From Zingiber officinale (Eukaryota; Streptophyta; Magnoliopsida; Zingiberales; Zingiberaceae), in contig NC_055996.1 in NCBI RefSeq assembly GCF_018446385.1, forward strand, positions 130,992,532-131,056,531: a DNA stretch of 64,000 nucleotides, written 5' to 3'. The notes under the pieces were generated by a model. The model searched no databases, was not told where the DNA came from, and saw only the letters and a program-made list of their open reading frames with translations. Made by a program: the position numbers and the translations under genes. Numbering within the stretch: the first letter of the stretch is position 1; the number at the start of each line of letters is the position of its first letter. Shown here one piece after another: positions 9,247-20,989 of the stretch.

Positions 9247-10560
9247 ATTGAAGCTATGCATAGTGCACACCAGAACACAAAACTTAGTTTGGTATTGAAG
9301 GTATGCATTTACTAGGTGAAATTGAATATTTGAGATAAAATTGTCTGCTTTTACATTATTCACTGTTCAACTTTAACCAAGGTTTCTGCATATTGAAATT
9401 TTGCAAGCTTTGGATCAACCACTGTGCCATTTTATATGTCATAACCTGTTCAGCTTGTAGTCTTGTTTACTTCGCAAGAATCTTTTGTGAGTGTTGTTTT
9501 CTCAGATTAAGTTATTGTAACTTAGTTATTGACTTACTTTTTGTTGTCATTTTTAGGAGTATCAAAGTATTTCATAAATGAAGTTAGATTATACCACTGG
9601 ATCACCACTAAAGCCAGTCTTTTACCGTCCTTGTTCATGGTATATTGATATTCCAAAGTCAATAGGAGAATTTTGGGTGATAATATTAGAAACTTCTTCC
9701 TACATTATCATGGATCAAACTACTTAAGACATCAAATAATTTGTCGAAGTGAAAAACTGTAGAATTTTTCTGTAAGTATATTTACTCTTTATTCACTATT
9801 TTTTGTTTTAAATGTTTAGTTGAGACTTGAGATGTTATACTTGGTTACAGTTACATTGGCATGTGACATATCATGTTTGAAAGTTATTTGAATGTATATT
9901 AGTCTTTTTGTTAGATTTTGATTTTCTATCCGTTTTAAATATAATTTTTTTTTACAGAACTCAAGAAGAACTGTCAAAGGATTTTACAGAACTTGATTTT
10001 GGCCACTCAACCTAGACTTATTATATTTTAAATTAATGAGGTGAGGTTAGTTTTCCATTTCATGCTATTGAGCTTAATACATCAAGGTATTCTTGATATT
10101 TTGGATTTGCTAATGAATTGACCTGCACTCTCGGATTTTGCAGGATTCGACCTAAAAATACTACAAATGTCATCCTTATTGATGTAGCTCATAGTACTAG
10201 AACATGGTTACCTTTTGTCTAGAATTTGATGTGATTTCAACTCTAGAGTTTTAGTTACCTATTCGATGTGTTTGTCTAGTCCCATAAGTTATGTGATTTT
10301 ACTCAACTTTAGACCTTACTCAATTTTAGACCTTTATAAATCTTTTGATAATTTACATTATGATATATTTTTAGTACCCATTATTTTTTTATCTGTTTGG
10401 TTGATAAATGAGTTTTTGTATGGATTTGAGTTGAAATAAAAGATACATGTTATAACTATATATTCTATTTATTTTGTAAAAGATATTTTTTAGAATATTT
10501 TTATGTGATAATATTATAGGTTTCTCTGAATATTTTTTTTTAAATACTAAGGAAATTAGT

Positions 10561-10643
10561 GATAAAAATTTAATTCCGTCGTTATATTTAGCGATAGCTA
10601 TTAAATTTCATCGTTAAATTAGTGACGGAATTAAATTTTTATC
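10561..10643. repeat. Inverted repeat, CACTA-subterminal-like
   Basis: GATAAAAATTTAATTCCGTC (10561-10580) has its perfect reverse complement at 10624-10643, separated by 43 bp containing TAGCGATAG and CATCGTTAAATTAGTGACGG. Motifs of the kind GCGACGGAATTAAAT and their inverses are common in the subterminal repeats of plant CACTA transposons. No CACTACAAGAAA terminus is next to it, so only a remnant is supported. Confidence 0.45.
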
Positions 10644-11099
10644 CCAAAATACATTACCGATCAAAATTTTTACAACCAACAATTTCGATATTAATTTTTA
10701 ATTGTTGTTTGTTCATGTCTAATGAATATAAATCTTATTTTATTTTCTGTTAAAAAATGTTTATCCTAGGTAAATAATAAATCCTAGCTTCGTCATTGTT
10801 GACACTGACATTACTTATTTTATAGAGTGGAGTGAAATCTATATCCAATCAATATATCAGCGATATCCTCAACTAGTCACCTTTTCATTTTTGGACAGGA
10901 TTAGACTTGACGATCCGAGTTCGGTCCGAAAAAGCGAAAGGTTTGTCTACCAAAATGCAGGTAGACTTTGCCTCGAGTCTACAATCTATGAGTTGGATAG
11001 TGTTTAGATAAGGATGGATCAAAAACGCATTTACAAGAATCCAATTCTTTGAAGCCCCTTTAAATTCAGTATGCCCAAATAAATGTTGACTTCCTCTTG

Positions 11100-11100
<1 letters not shown>

Positions 11101-11131
<31 letters not shown>
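11101..11131. repeat. TA dinucleotide microsatellite
   Basis: About fifteen TA units. Similar shorter TA runs occur at 16552-16571, 17335-17354 and, inside an RH22 intron, 32137-32158. Confidence 0.9.
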
Positions 11132-11132
<1 letters not shown>

Positions 11133-13181
11133 TGTAATCCATATCATATACGTAAACACTTTAATTAATACATAATGTATTAGATCATTTGAAGGGTTTA
11201 TACATTGAGTGAAGATGTTAAATTAAAATTAAATTGATGTCAAATAAAATTCAATGGATAGACATGAAGATAAGGAATATGTTCATCTAAACCAAGATCG
11301 ATTTAGATTTGATTTGGTCATATGATTAAAACAAATTTAATTGGATTAAAGAAAATTTTTGAGAAAAAATATTCTTGTGTTTTTATTCTCTCCCACCTAC
11401 GTAGCCTTACTCACACCAGTTCATGCACAAATCTCCATCCGCTGATTTCTTCTTTTTCTTCTTATTTTCTCCTTCGTAGTACTTTCTATGTTTTTTCCTC
11501 AACTAGACGTAACTTAGTTATTTTTCTCATCTCATTCTCCAACAATAGCTCTCTTTCTTCTTTCTCTTGTCAAGTGTAGCAACCCTCCTCCTTTCCTTCC
11601 TTTTGTAGTTTTCCAACTGACCAACATTAACCATATATACTTCTTTTTCCTGAGCAACTCTTGTTTTATTTTTTCTGATCGTCGGAGTTAGTCGAGACCG
11701 TTAGAAAAGAGGATAACACTTCCATTTCATCCTTATAGTTATTTTATTATTTATTTTTTTCCCTTAACGCTAGTTCAAGTAAATCAATAATAGTTTCTGT
11801 TGTTTTGTGTGATTTGGTCTTTTAGTTTACTTTGTTTATCTTCTACGGCCAAATATCAATAGTGGAAAGGACAAGCCAGTAATTAAACCATCAATTGATT
11901 ATTACTCATTTATTTATTTGATTTTTTTACTTATTAAAAATAAAACTTAGACTATTTTAAAATGGAATATCAAGTCTCCTCCGATTTTAATTCTTGGATT
12001 CTCCTGAGCTCATTGAATGGTTTGGCGATCTTCATTGAAGGAAGACTAAACAAAAAGATAGTCAAAGCTACGCACGAGTCTTTATTTCAAATAAGCAGGG
12101 GGAGGGAACGCAGAAGAAAAAATAAGTAACAAAATCTGAGATTTTAGGCATTTTGGAATTTTATTATGTATTATTATTGATAATAAATAATATATTTACT
12201 GCTCCGGCCCGGCTATTGATGATTTCATTTAATTTCATTTAATGGGCATAGTTTATACTAAGTGGGCCGAGATATGGCCATCTTGTCATGCTTCGGATAA
12301 TTGGGCTTTACTGAAAGGCAAAGGCCCAACAGTTGGTTGGGCTTTGCTTGAATGAGGGGGAGTTGGCTTCATATTGGGAAATTTAATTTTCATTTTGGAT
12401 GAGTATATACAAATAAGACCTTAACACTTAATTATCATGCACGCAACTAAAGGATATTGAACTCCTAAACTGCCCACTACGAACACTTCCCAATTTACTT
12501 TGATGGCCGATGAAAAATTTTCGTGAGACCAAACCGATCACCCCAGACTCGACGTTACCCAACCTAATTAATCATTTTTTTAACACTTAACCATCGCAAG
12601 TTTTTTCAGCAACATTTCTATATTTAAATAAATTTTCATAATTTATTACTATAACATTTAAAAGTTGTTTATGATAATTTAATGTCGTTAAAGTGGAGAA
12701 TTATTTCACGTTAGGAGAATTAATACAACACACGAGCAGTTATTGCTAAAATGATCACCACAGTACTCGATGTAACACTAAAAATAAAGTTCCAAACAAA
12801 AGAATATCTGTCTCACCAAATATCTTTATCCTCATTCTGGACAGTTGCCAAACTACTTTTTGAAGCCACTTTGGCGCAAATGGATAAATAAATAAATAAT
12901 TCAAAGTGTATTTTAAATTCACTGATGAAAGTAGTATACACAGAATTTAAGAAGAAGTATTATTGGATGAGTAGTTAGCAATATTTACTGTTTAAACATA
13001 ACTTACAAGTTAATTAATTAACCATTACAGATTATAAAGATCGTTAATTACCAGCACAAAGTAAGCATCTAAAGTAATCAACAAGGAGATTGATATATAA
13101 TTTTTAAGTTGATTCAATAGATTGATTTTCACAATATTTTGTAGATCACTCCCTAACTAATGATTCATTATTAATTATTAA

Positions 13182-14878
13182 TTAGAAGCCCTCGGGATCA
13201 TGATCCTGACCTGGTAATTTGGTCATATTGAGATAATACGAAGGCAATGAGCTGCTGCTGTCGCCACCGCTCTCTGGCTGTGGCGGCGTCGGCTGTAACT
13301 CTTCCATTTTCTCCTCTCCTTGTTCCTCTTTTGCACCCACCAGCGGCCTCTGCATCAGCCCGACCATCGGTGGGGGCATCTCCATGAAACCTTGTGGCGG
13401 GGCAACGGGCGGCAGCTTCGAGAGCAGCGCCTCGAGGCTGCTCATCGACGGCGTGACCCTCATCTGCTGCGCCATCAAGTATTGGTCATACAAGTCCGGC
13501 AGGGGCAGGGGCAGGGGCAGGGATGCGGTCCAGTGGGGGCCACAGGCAGCAGCCAGCTGGTTGCACCCGTCAACGATGGGGAAGGCGGCGGCCGCTGCAG
13601 CTGCGGAGGAAGGGTGGGGGAGGAGGACGCCGGGGATGCTCTCGAGGTAGCTAAACTTCTTGCGGAGCAACGCGACGAAGCTCAAATCCTCCATCACCTT
13701 CATTAATTGTATTCATTAATGAACTTAATTATTAAACTACGTAAGATTAATTAAAAACTAATTAATCAATTAATTAAGACGTCGCCATGCACGCAAAGGT
13801 GATTATCTTAATTAATCACCTTGTTGATGGATCCCAATTGCACAATTCCTTCACTAACTGCGACTAGAGCAATGGTCTGCATGCATGAATCATAACATAA
13901 TGTGAAACTAATTAATCTAAATACCCAAAATTAATGAACTTTGATAAACGAATTAACATCCACTAAGAAAGATGACCTTGATGCCAGATTGAAACTGAGC
14001 TTCCCAAGTTCTTGGTTGCTGCACAAAAATTTTTATATAAAAATTTAAAAAAATTATTCTCACAGATATATATTCTTTTGTTACTAGAAATTAACTTAAA
14101 GCAAGAAGCAAAGGAAGAAGCACTAACTGCATCAGCAGAGTTGTTCCAAGAGGAGAGGAAGTTGATCTCTTGATCTTGGGGTTCCTTAAGCACCCATTTA
14201 TGGCCGTGATCTGCTGCAACTTTTCCAATAAAGCTGCAACCAAAATAATCTTAATTCGTGGACTATATCCATCACTACTGCAACATCAAGTTGCTAAATG
14301 TATATGAATTAATAAACAAAGTTATATATATGTATATATATATTTATGACAACTACCCTTCTCCATAGTTGTAGATCTCATGGGACATCTTGAAGAAGAG
14401 CTCAGGTTGGAGGCCTTTACTAGTTTCACATTCTTCATAAGCTGATGAGGTGCCTGCTGCTAATTGATCACAGGTTGTGGAATTAGCAGCAAAATTGCAG
14501 AAACCATCCTCCCACGCAAGTATCCTAATAAATTGAGAAAGGAAAAGCTTTATATATATATATATATAATTTATAGCTGAAATGATATCAAATCCAAAAT
14601 TTAAGATTGAGGAAAGAATGCATGTACCAATTCCTCCTGTTTCCTCTACTTCTGTCATAAACCCCTGCTTGGAGATCCCACCTGCAATTGATTTATTAAA
14701 CACGAGGATCAGCTACATAAAATAAGATGTCAATTGCATACTTGGGAGGAGGGTAATTTCTCGGCAAGATCCTCCAGAAGACAGCATAAATCCATTGGGA
14801 GCTTTTGCTGATGCACAGGCTTCTCAGGGTGTGTTGCAGGAGATGAGTCACAGCTAAAGGATTGAGTTGCTCCTCCAT
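13182..14878 (-). CDS. RSS3-related bHLH-MYC_N-domain protein (At3g15240/At1g60060 type)
   Basis: Seven exons on the minus strand, all with GT-AG sites and matching phases: 14742-14878, 14628-14681, 14357-14524, 14128-14233, 13977-14018, 13820-13876 and 13182-13697, giving 359 aa. The N-terminal two thirds is a bHLH-MYC_N (GAF-like) domain: SSQWIYAVFWRILPRNYPPP, then VYDRSRGNRRN, AWEDGFCNF, LFFKMSHEIYNYGEG, KVAADHGHKWV, and FQSGIKTIALVAVSEGIVQL. It is followed by LLRKKFSYLESIPGVLLPHP and a low-complexity Ala-, Pro- and Ser-rich tail. There is no basic helix-loop-helix, as in RSS3 and its short relatives. RSS3 itself acts in the nucleus with JAZ proteins and class-C bHLHs; that role is known for RSS3, and here it is inference. 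The start is the first ATG in frame (14878-14876); the frame is open a few codons upstream without an ATG. Older databases mislabel these proteins as WNK-related kinases, but no kinase domain is present. Confidence 0.9.
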
Positions 14879-14900
14879 TGATCCAATCAAAGCTGAGCTT

Positions 14901-14927
14901 GAAGAAGAAGAAGAAGAAGAAGAAGAA
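14901..14927 (-). repeat. CTT/GAA trinucleotide repeat in the 5' leader of the RSS3-like gene
   Basis: Nine GAA units on the plus strand, read as CTT in the transcript, 23 bp upstream of the start codon. CT/CTT-rich leaders are common in plants and can influence expression. Confidence 0.85.
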
Positions 14928-15049
14928 AAAAGTGAACTTTAGAGATCCAAGCCCTCTTGGATCTCTGGTTTTCTCCTCTGGCATATAATTTTTCTTGGAG
15001 GAGGGAAAACCAAAGACTGAAGCATCCAGCAAGAGGGGCACTGTGGCCA

Positions 15050-15058
15050 AATATATAC
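15050..15058 (-). promoter_or_regulatory. Probable TATA box of the RSS3-like gene
   Basis: Minus strand GGTATATATTTGG, about 170 bp upstream of the start codon. With the usual 25-35 bp spacing, transcription would start near 15020 and give a leader of about 140 nt that includes the CTT repeat. Confidence 0.5.
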
Positions 15059-16617
15059 CACTGTGTTATTGATCTCTTCTGCTACAGTATTTAATCATGA
15101 GTTAAATTTTACCAATGCTATAGGCAGAGCCCACTCTGGAGTGAGGCCACACAGCAGACCCACCATTAAGATTAAAGCTGTTCATAATTGAAAAACATAC
15201 GTACAAATCAATTTTTTTTTTCTATGAATTAAAAAGACTGTTCAGTATTAGACTTTCCTTCATGCACTAGTCCTCTGTAATTGAAACTGAGTGAAAAAAA
15301 TAATAATAATCCAAGCAAAATTTTGCATGCAAGTCACTTTTATCATCATCACACTGGAATCTCTCTATTTTTTGGAACAGCTAAAAAGAGGACTTTTTGA
15401 AGCTCACTTGGGCACCAAGAAAAGCAGTAATGTGAGTGGAGATGAAACGTAATGTCTCATCTTATCTCATACATGAAGATTTCGTGCATGTGAAAATAAG
15501 TTGATTAGAAAAAGGGAAACTGAAAGTTCATGCTGCCTTGTTGGCCGACAAAGCAAAGCACTCTCTCCTTGTCAAATCTGCGTGATAATAACATATATAG
15601 AACTCAATTTTAGAAAGGAAGCAAGCGTAAACTCTAATTTCAGGCAGTTCTCTTGCGGTATATCAACTTAGCGTCAATCATCACCGATGAGTTGTTTATT
15701 CAATAACAAATGACTGATAAATTATTACAGTTTGTGTCCTTAGTATTAAAATCATTAGAAGGTCAAATTAATCAAGTCTGAATTTATATTTTTTCTATGA
15801 AATGTCCTCATTAAAGTAGTAATTCAGTTAAACTTTAATCTTGGTTATTGATACTGACCTTAATTTAAATAGCCATCCATGGTCAAAATTAAATTTTGAC
15901 TAGATGATTGAAAAGAGATCTCTTTTGAAAAAAAAATGTTCCTATAGAGAGTCCATGTCATCTATAGGACTCCCGTTCTAAGAAGCATAGCTTGACATGT
16001 AGCTATTGTGAAATTCAATTATTGAGGAGTTCGTAGGCTTCTAAATGCACATGTCATGCTTGTTCAAACTAGATCATCTATAATTTTAACAGTTGCATAA
16101 TGGAAAAGAAAAGTTAATTTGACACATCAATTTTATATCCTTTTGGCTTTCATCTTAGAAAATATATCAATTTGCACTTTAGACTTGAATTTCAAGGAGC
16201 CATATTGGTTATACATCCACGAAGCTAAATTTAATTTGTTATTCATCGCATCACATACCAACCAAGTGGAGAGTTTATATGATTGACATGGGTGACAATA
16301 TTTTTTCTTTATTCATCGCATTACAAGCCGACCAAGAAGAGAGTTCATACCATAGATATGACTAACAATTTATATCGTGTTAACCAAATTATAATTTGAT
16401 GGTACATTAATGTAAATATATAGAATGATATAAAATTTAAATATTTTAAAAAATAATTTTATAGGGGTGTGAAATTAACTACGAATAATAATTATAAATT
16501 AACATTTAAAACAATAGTTTATGTAAATTCTATTGTATTATGTATTAGGTGTATATATATATATATATATAATAATTATGATTATTATTTCACAAACTCC
16601 AAATTGGCCATAACATC
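15059..16617. other. Upstream/intergenic DNA, no gene seen
   Basis: AT-rich DNA with short frames only. A motif CTTTATTCATCGCAT(C/T)ACA-like string occurs twice (about 16240 and 16310), suggesting an old short duplication. Confidence 0.5.
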
Positions 16618-16957
16618 AAGGGGTGACAAAAATATCAAAATTTTTAGTATATCACACATACCGTACCAAAATATATCGAACCATACTAATTTTATGGTAT
16701 ATCAAAAATTTTGGTACGATATAATACCGTATCAAAATTTTTGGTATCAATACCGGTATAGCATTTATCTTGAAATTTTCAATATACCGTACTGATACTG
16801 AAATTTCACCCTAAATGGTATGAAATTTAACCATACCGAAATTTCGATATATCGAAAATTCAGTACAATATCAGTATGATTTTGTTGTATACCGAGCATT
16901 TTGGTACGGTATACAGTATACAATGTAATTTTTAGTAATTCAAGTATACCGCCCCTA
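16618..16957. mobile_element. Non-autonomous hAT element (MITE-like, 340 bp)
   Basis: Flanked by a perfect 8-bp direct repeat ATAACATC (16610-16617 and 16958-16965), the length hAT elements generate. The ends are AAGGGGTGAC on the left and ACCGCCCCTA on the right, so the inward ends are (T/A)AGGGGYG. The inside is filled with short interspersed motifs in both orientations (ACCGTAC, GGTATA, TACCGAAATTT, AAAATTTTTGGTA), as in hAT subterminal regions. No protein is encoded. Its motifs differ from those of the two other hAT types at 2018-2260 and 3623-9246, so it is probably a third family. Confidence 0.75.
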
Positions 16958-18621
16958 ATAACATCACCACCAAATTAGGGATACTAAATCTTATCTATTA
17001 ACTTAGGATATTATGTTCCATATGTATGGATTTATTTATTTCACTTCCCACAAAAATCTTCGGTTATATGAAACTATTACTCAACACAATTCAAGAACAG
17101 AAAAAGCAAATTACACAAAAAAGGAAAAAAGAACAAGTTTTTATCTAGCTTATTAAGTTTACCTTCTTCGACAGCTGAATTGTCGAATAACATATATCAA
17201 ATCACTTGTTGAATAGAGGGAAGACCCATAGTGTTCAACTGAGCAATTCAATTGTGCACTATATTTCACAACAAATCCAGCTTTAGTACAAATGCTTGAT
17301 GAACGATAACTAGAACCAATCCTATTTTTACCATTATATATATATATATATATAAGAATGAACTGAATGCCCAAACTTTAAACAGGAACAGAGGACCCGA
17401 AGGTGGGCCCATGTCCCTGTTCTCTTAGCCAATGAGGAAAAAGGATGTTAATGGTGTGGGTAAATGGAACATGGAAAAGCAAGAGCGAGTGAAGTAAATA
17501 ATAAAAGATACCTCTGCGCCATTGGAAATGGAATAGTACCCTCCCTTGTCCCCGAGATATTGCATGATGACCAAAGAGTGATTTTAAAGGTATCTTCATC
17601 CCTCATCAACTTTATTTATTAAGTTACTTTGCCCCTTCTTTCTCCCCCTCCTTGTCTCTTCTTTTCCACTGACATGGAAAGCAAATTAACAGGGTCAGGG
17701 AAGCAGTGACAGGTCCTTTACCTTCTCTGTTTTGACCCTCTCCATCATCACCAAAGTCTTAATTCCCATCATTCCCTGCCTTTCTTTAAAAATGAAAAAG
17801 ATTGGTGGTACAATCCCAAAGAGAGGGTGAAAGAATGCCCACGGCACACACACATATATAAAGTTACCTTTCACCCCATTGCTTTGTCCATGATAATGAA
17901 CATGTACTCACATATAGATCTAACGCAGCATTATTTCTCGAAAAAAAAAAAAATGATTGGACAAGAAGGTTATGTCGATGGGTCTTCTTAGAACTGAGAT
18001 ATTCAACTAATGAAGAATATGGTGATTCCCCTTTAGGTCCCTTCTTCCATTTCATTGTAAGAAACACATCCTTCATACATGCTACTTACTGTTTACTATT
18101 AATTCATTTAAATGGTGAAGCAACGTGATGGACTCAAGAAAACAATAAACAATAATAATAAAATTTAAACTTTTCACAACTCGTCTTCATATTCTGTAAT
18201 TATAACTTAATACGTCTAAGTGTTTTGAAAACAGCTATGTTAATTTGAATATCATGCTATTTGATAAAACAAGTTATGAATTAAAAAGTAAAACTTTACA
18301 TTTTTAATAGCTTGACCACATGTTTGTGCATGCATTGATATCATCTAGTCAACTGTAGCGCTATCTCAAAACTTGATATCCCACCATTTCAGTAGAATCG
18401 GCATAATTAATATGCTTAAAAGTCAATATAATATGTTACATCATCATCGACCTTTCATGAAAGTAATTTATGATCAACCTTAAGTGGTCACTTGACAATA
18501 TAGCATAGAAAAAGATCTCAAAATCTCCATGATCACTTTTCCTTACTCTAAAATGTGACCCAATTAAACTAATAGCCGACCAAACAACTCCAAGTAAACA
18601 TGTGTTTAGTAATAAAAATAA

Positions 18622-18665
18622 CTATACGAACTGTTTACAGTAGCTATACGAACTGTTTACAGTAG
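18622..18665. repeat. 22-bp tandem duplication
   Basis: CTATACGAACTGTTTACAG with TAG follows itself directly, two perfect copies. Confidence 0.85.
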
Positions 18666-19214
18666 AAAATGTTGTGAAGGGATAAAACGACCCAAACAAT
18701 GTCATAAAACGGTAAAGCATAGAATAACCATGCAAATAGACAAATAATAATGAATGTTTGTGCGACAGGAGAAAAGCATGCCGGATAACAAGAAGTATGG
18801 CTTCCGCGTAGGGATAACTTGTGATTCAAGAAGCAGAGATCAGAAATATGGATTTATTATTTTCTTATATATTGTTCTTTTGTCCCATGCCTATAATTAA
18901 AGCACTACTTAAATTCTTTTTTTCCTTGAAGAAGGAAAACTGCATGGTTCGAATTGCGAGGAGTTCGGTGGATGTGTATGGAGGGAGGAATGGCAGAAGA
19001 GTCTGGGAAAATCACAGGTCGACCACTTACCCATTCTCTTTTTTTTTACTAAAGAGAAAAAGGAAGTTATTGAACATATATTTAACTATAAATGCCACCT
19101 AGAATCATCTGTTGAGAACAGTATGTTAATCTGCTGCTTCCTAAGGCCGTACATATGTTATGGATTTGTAGATTGGCCTTAATTAGTATGCCTATACATG
19201 CATTTGTTTCAGGT

Positions 19215-19270
19215 AGACAGGGGTTGTCTTGTTAATAGTGAGAAGACAGGGGTTGTCTTGTCAATAGTGA
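19215..19270. repeat. 29-bp tandem duplication
   Basis: Two copies of AGACAGGGGTTGTCTTGT followed by (T/C)AATAGTGA, with period 29 bp. Confidence 0.85.
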
Positions 19271-20989
19271 AAGAATAAAGTCGGGGTTTCTTGATTCCGA
19301 AACCCCACCTTAATTTCAGTGGTAACTGCGTTAAAAAAAGTCCATTGTCTCAATCCTTCGCCAGGTTTTCTACTTGTTGCACCAACCAGATAGTAGTTCT
19401 ACACCTCCCAAGTTTGTTACAAGCGTGTATTTTTTGAGAAAATAACAGAAAGCAAATAGTCTAGCACAATATAAATATCTCCATTTTTAATATTATGGAA
19501 ATCGGAAGCAAAACAATATGTGTGGGTACAGCATAAACAGTTTGATGTAGTTTTCAGGCATGCATGGCCTACTGTTGTAATTAAGGCAGATGAGCCTTTC
19601 GGACGCTGACACAGTAGAACAAATAGTGATAGGAGAGGAATGACAAACTACAACAATTATTTAATCTTACAACTTTGTCGCCTATATATGGATTTACTTA
19701 TTGTCTAAGACATTATTCTTTCAAGATCAAGTAGTGACCATTTTTCAAACAAATCAATTCAACCAAAATCCAACCAAAAGAAACCATTGATCAAGCGGAA
19801 ACCAATAAACTTAGATTTTGAAAATTTTCCGAGTATTTTAAAGTTCATTTAGTCGAGTCAACTTGATTATTGAAACTCATAGACCAGAATCTCAAGCAAT
19901 TGGCTAACCATTATTGGATTTAAGACAGCTATGCATGGTGATGCTCTTCTGTGGTAGGGGCAGAACTGGAAATCGAACTGTAACAAAAGAGGCGAGATAT
20001 ATTTCTTTATTAATTTTTAATACATGTTATATATATAAAAGAGATGAGGTCAAGTTGGATTGGTCAATGCTGCATGAAAGCAGTACTGCCAATTCTAACT
20101 TCTCCACTGAGAAAGAATCCAAAATGGTCACGTGAAGGCTTTTGGTAGTCACAATCTTGGCCTCTAAAAGCTCAATGTACTCCCTCCATGAAAAGATGGT
20201 GGCATCCTTTCCCCGCCTTTCCGCAGTAAACCACAGATCTCTTCATGGATTCCATATAGCTTCCCCAGCTATAGTTCACTCTCCTTTTCCCTCATCTCCA
20301 TCTTGTTCCACACTCAGTTTGTAAACAAACATGCCATACTGCTAGCTTCTACTTGAATGAATCAACTTTTGCGAAAGATATAATATACAAAGGAAAAGTA
20401 TACCAAAGTAAAGAAAAGAAGAAAATCATGCAGAGGAACTTCCATATTCGTATATACTTAAAATAAGCATTAATCCTGAAATATATAGTATCCTAAATTA
20501 ACATAACCTTTTATCGCTACATGGAAGATCTAGCTTAATTTTAAGACAGCATCCAAAGCTCTTCCTGAGTCCAGCATGTTGTAATTGCATATGCAATGCT
20601 GTACCTTAGTAAGAATCTACTGTCAACTCAATGCAATGATTTAGTTCAGTGTTTAGGTAATGCATTTAAATAGACATTAAAAAAAGTTCTGTGTAATGAT
20701 GTAAGAAGGAAAATGGGTAGATGATTAATATTTTAGCTTTAGTTCTTCATGTGGGTGGCATTTTATTAATAATAGAGAAGTATTTGCACTAACGAGGGCA
20801 AAAACTGCATATGAAGATACTTCATATGAAGGACATGTAACTTGTTCTTCATGTGTGTGGCATTCCCATTCTCCTAATCTATGTTATGATTCAAGTACAC
20901 TACAGTAGTACAGAAACTTCATATGAAGATAATACACAACCTATACTTTGATAGAGTAATCATTGCTCCTGAGCATGACCAAAGTATAA

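Larger units (their letters stand above)
9255..13181. other. AT-rich intergenic DNA
   Basis: No gene recognised on either strand. Contents noted: the inverted repeat at 10561-10643, a TA microsatellite at 11101-11131, a pyrimidine-rich stretch at about 11440-11580, and otherwise AT-rich sequence with short frames. The part after 9255 may hold the decayed 3' end of the relic transposon at 2261-3590, but I see no clear terminus. Confidence 0.6.

Noticed and set aside
3607-9300. The 15-bp repeat at 3607-3621 and 9286-9300 as the target duplication of the hAT element
   Set aside because: The right copy lies 40 bp outside the terminus. The 8-bp ATTGAAG(T/C) directly at both ends fits hAT biology better.
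16462-16957. Longer hAT boundary starting at TAGGGGTGTG (16462)
   Set aside because: Its 8-bp flank does not match the right flank, while the start at 16618 gives a perfect ATAACATC duplication.
18821-19102. A 93-codon frame and similar short frames between 15000 and 25000
   Set aside because: Composition is that of AT-rich intergenic DNA, with no domain or splice context.
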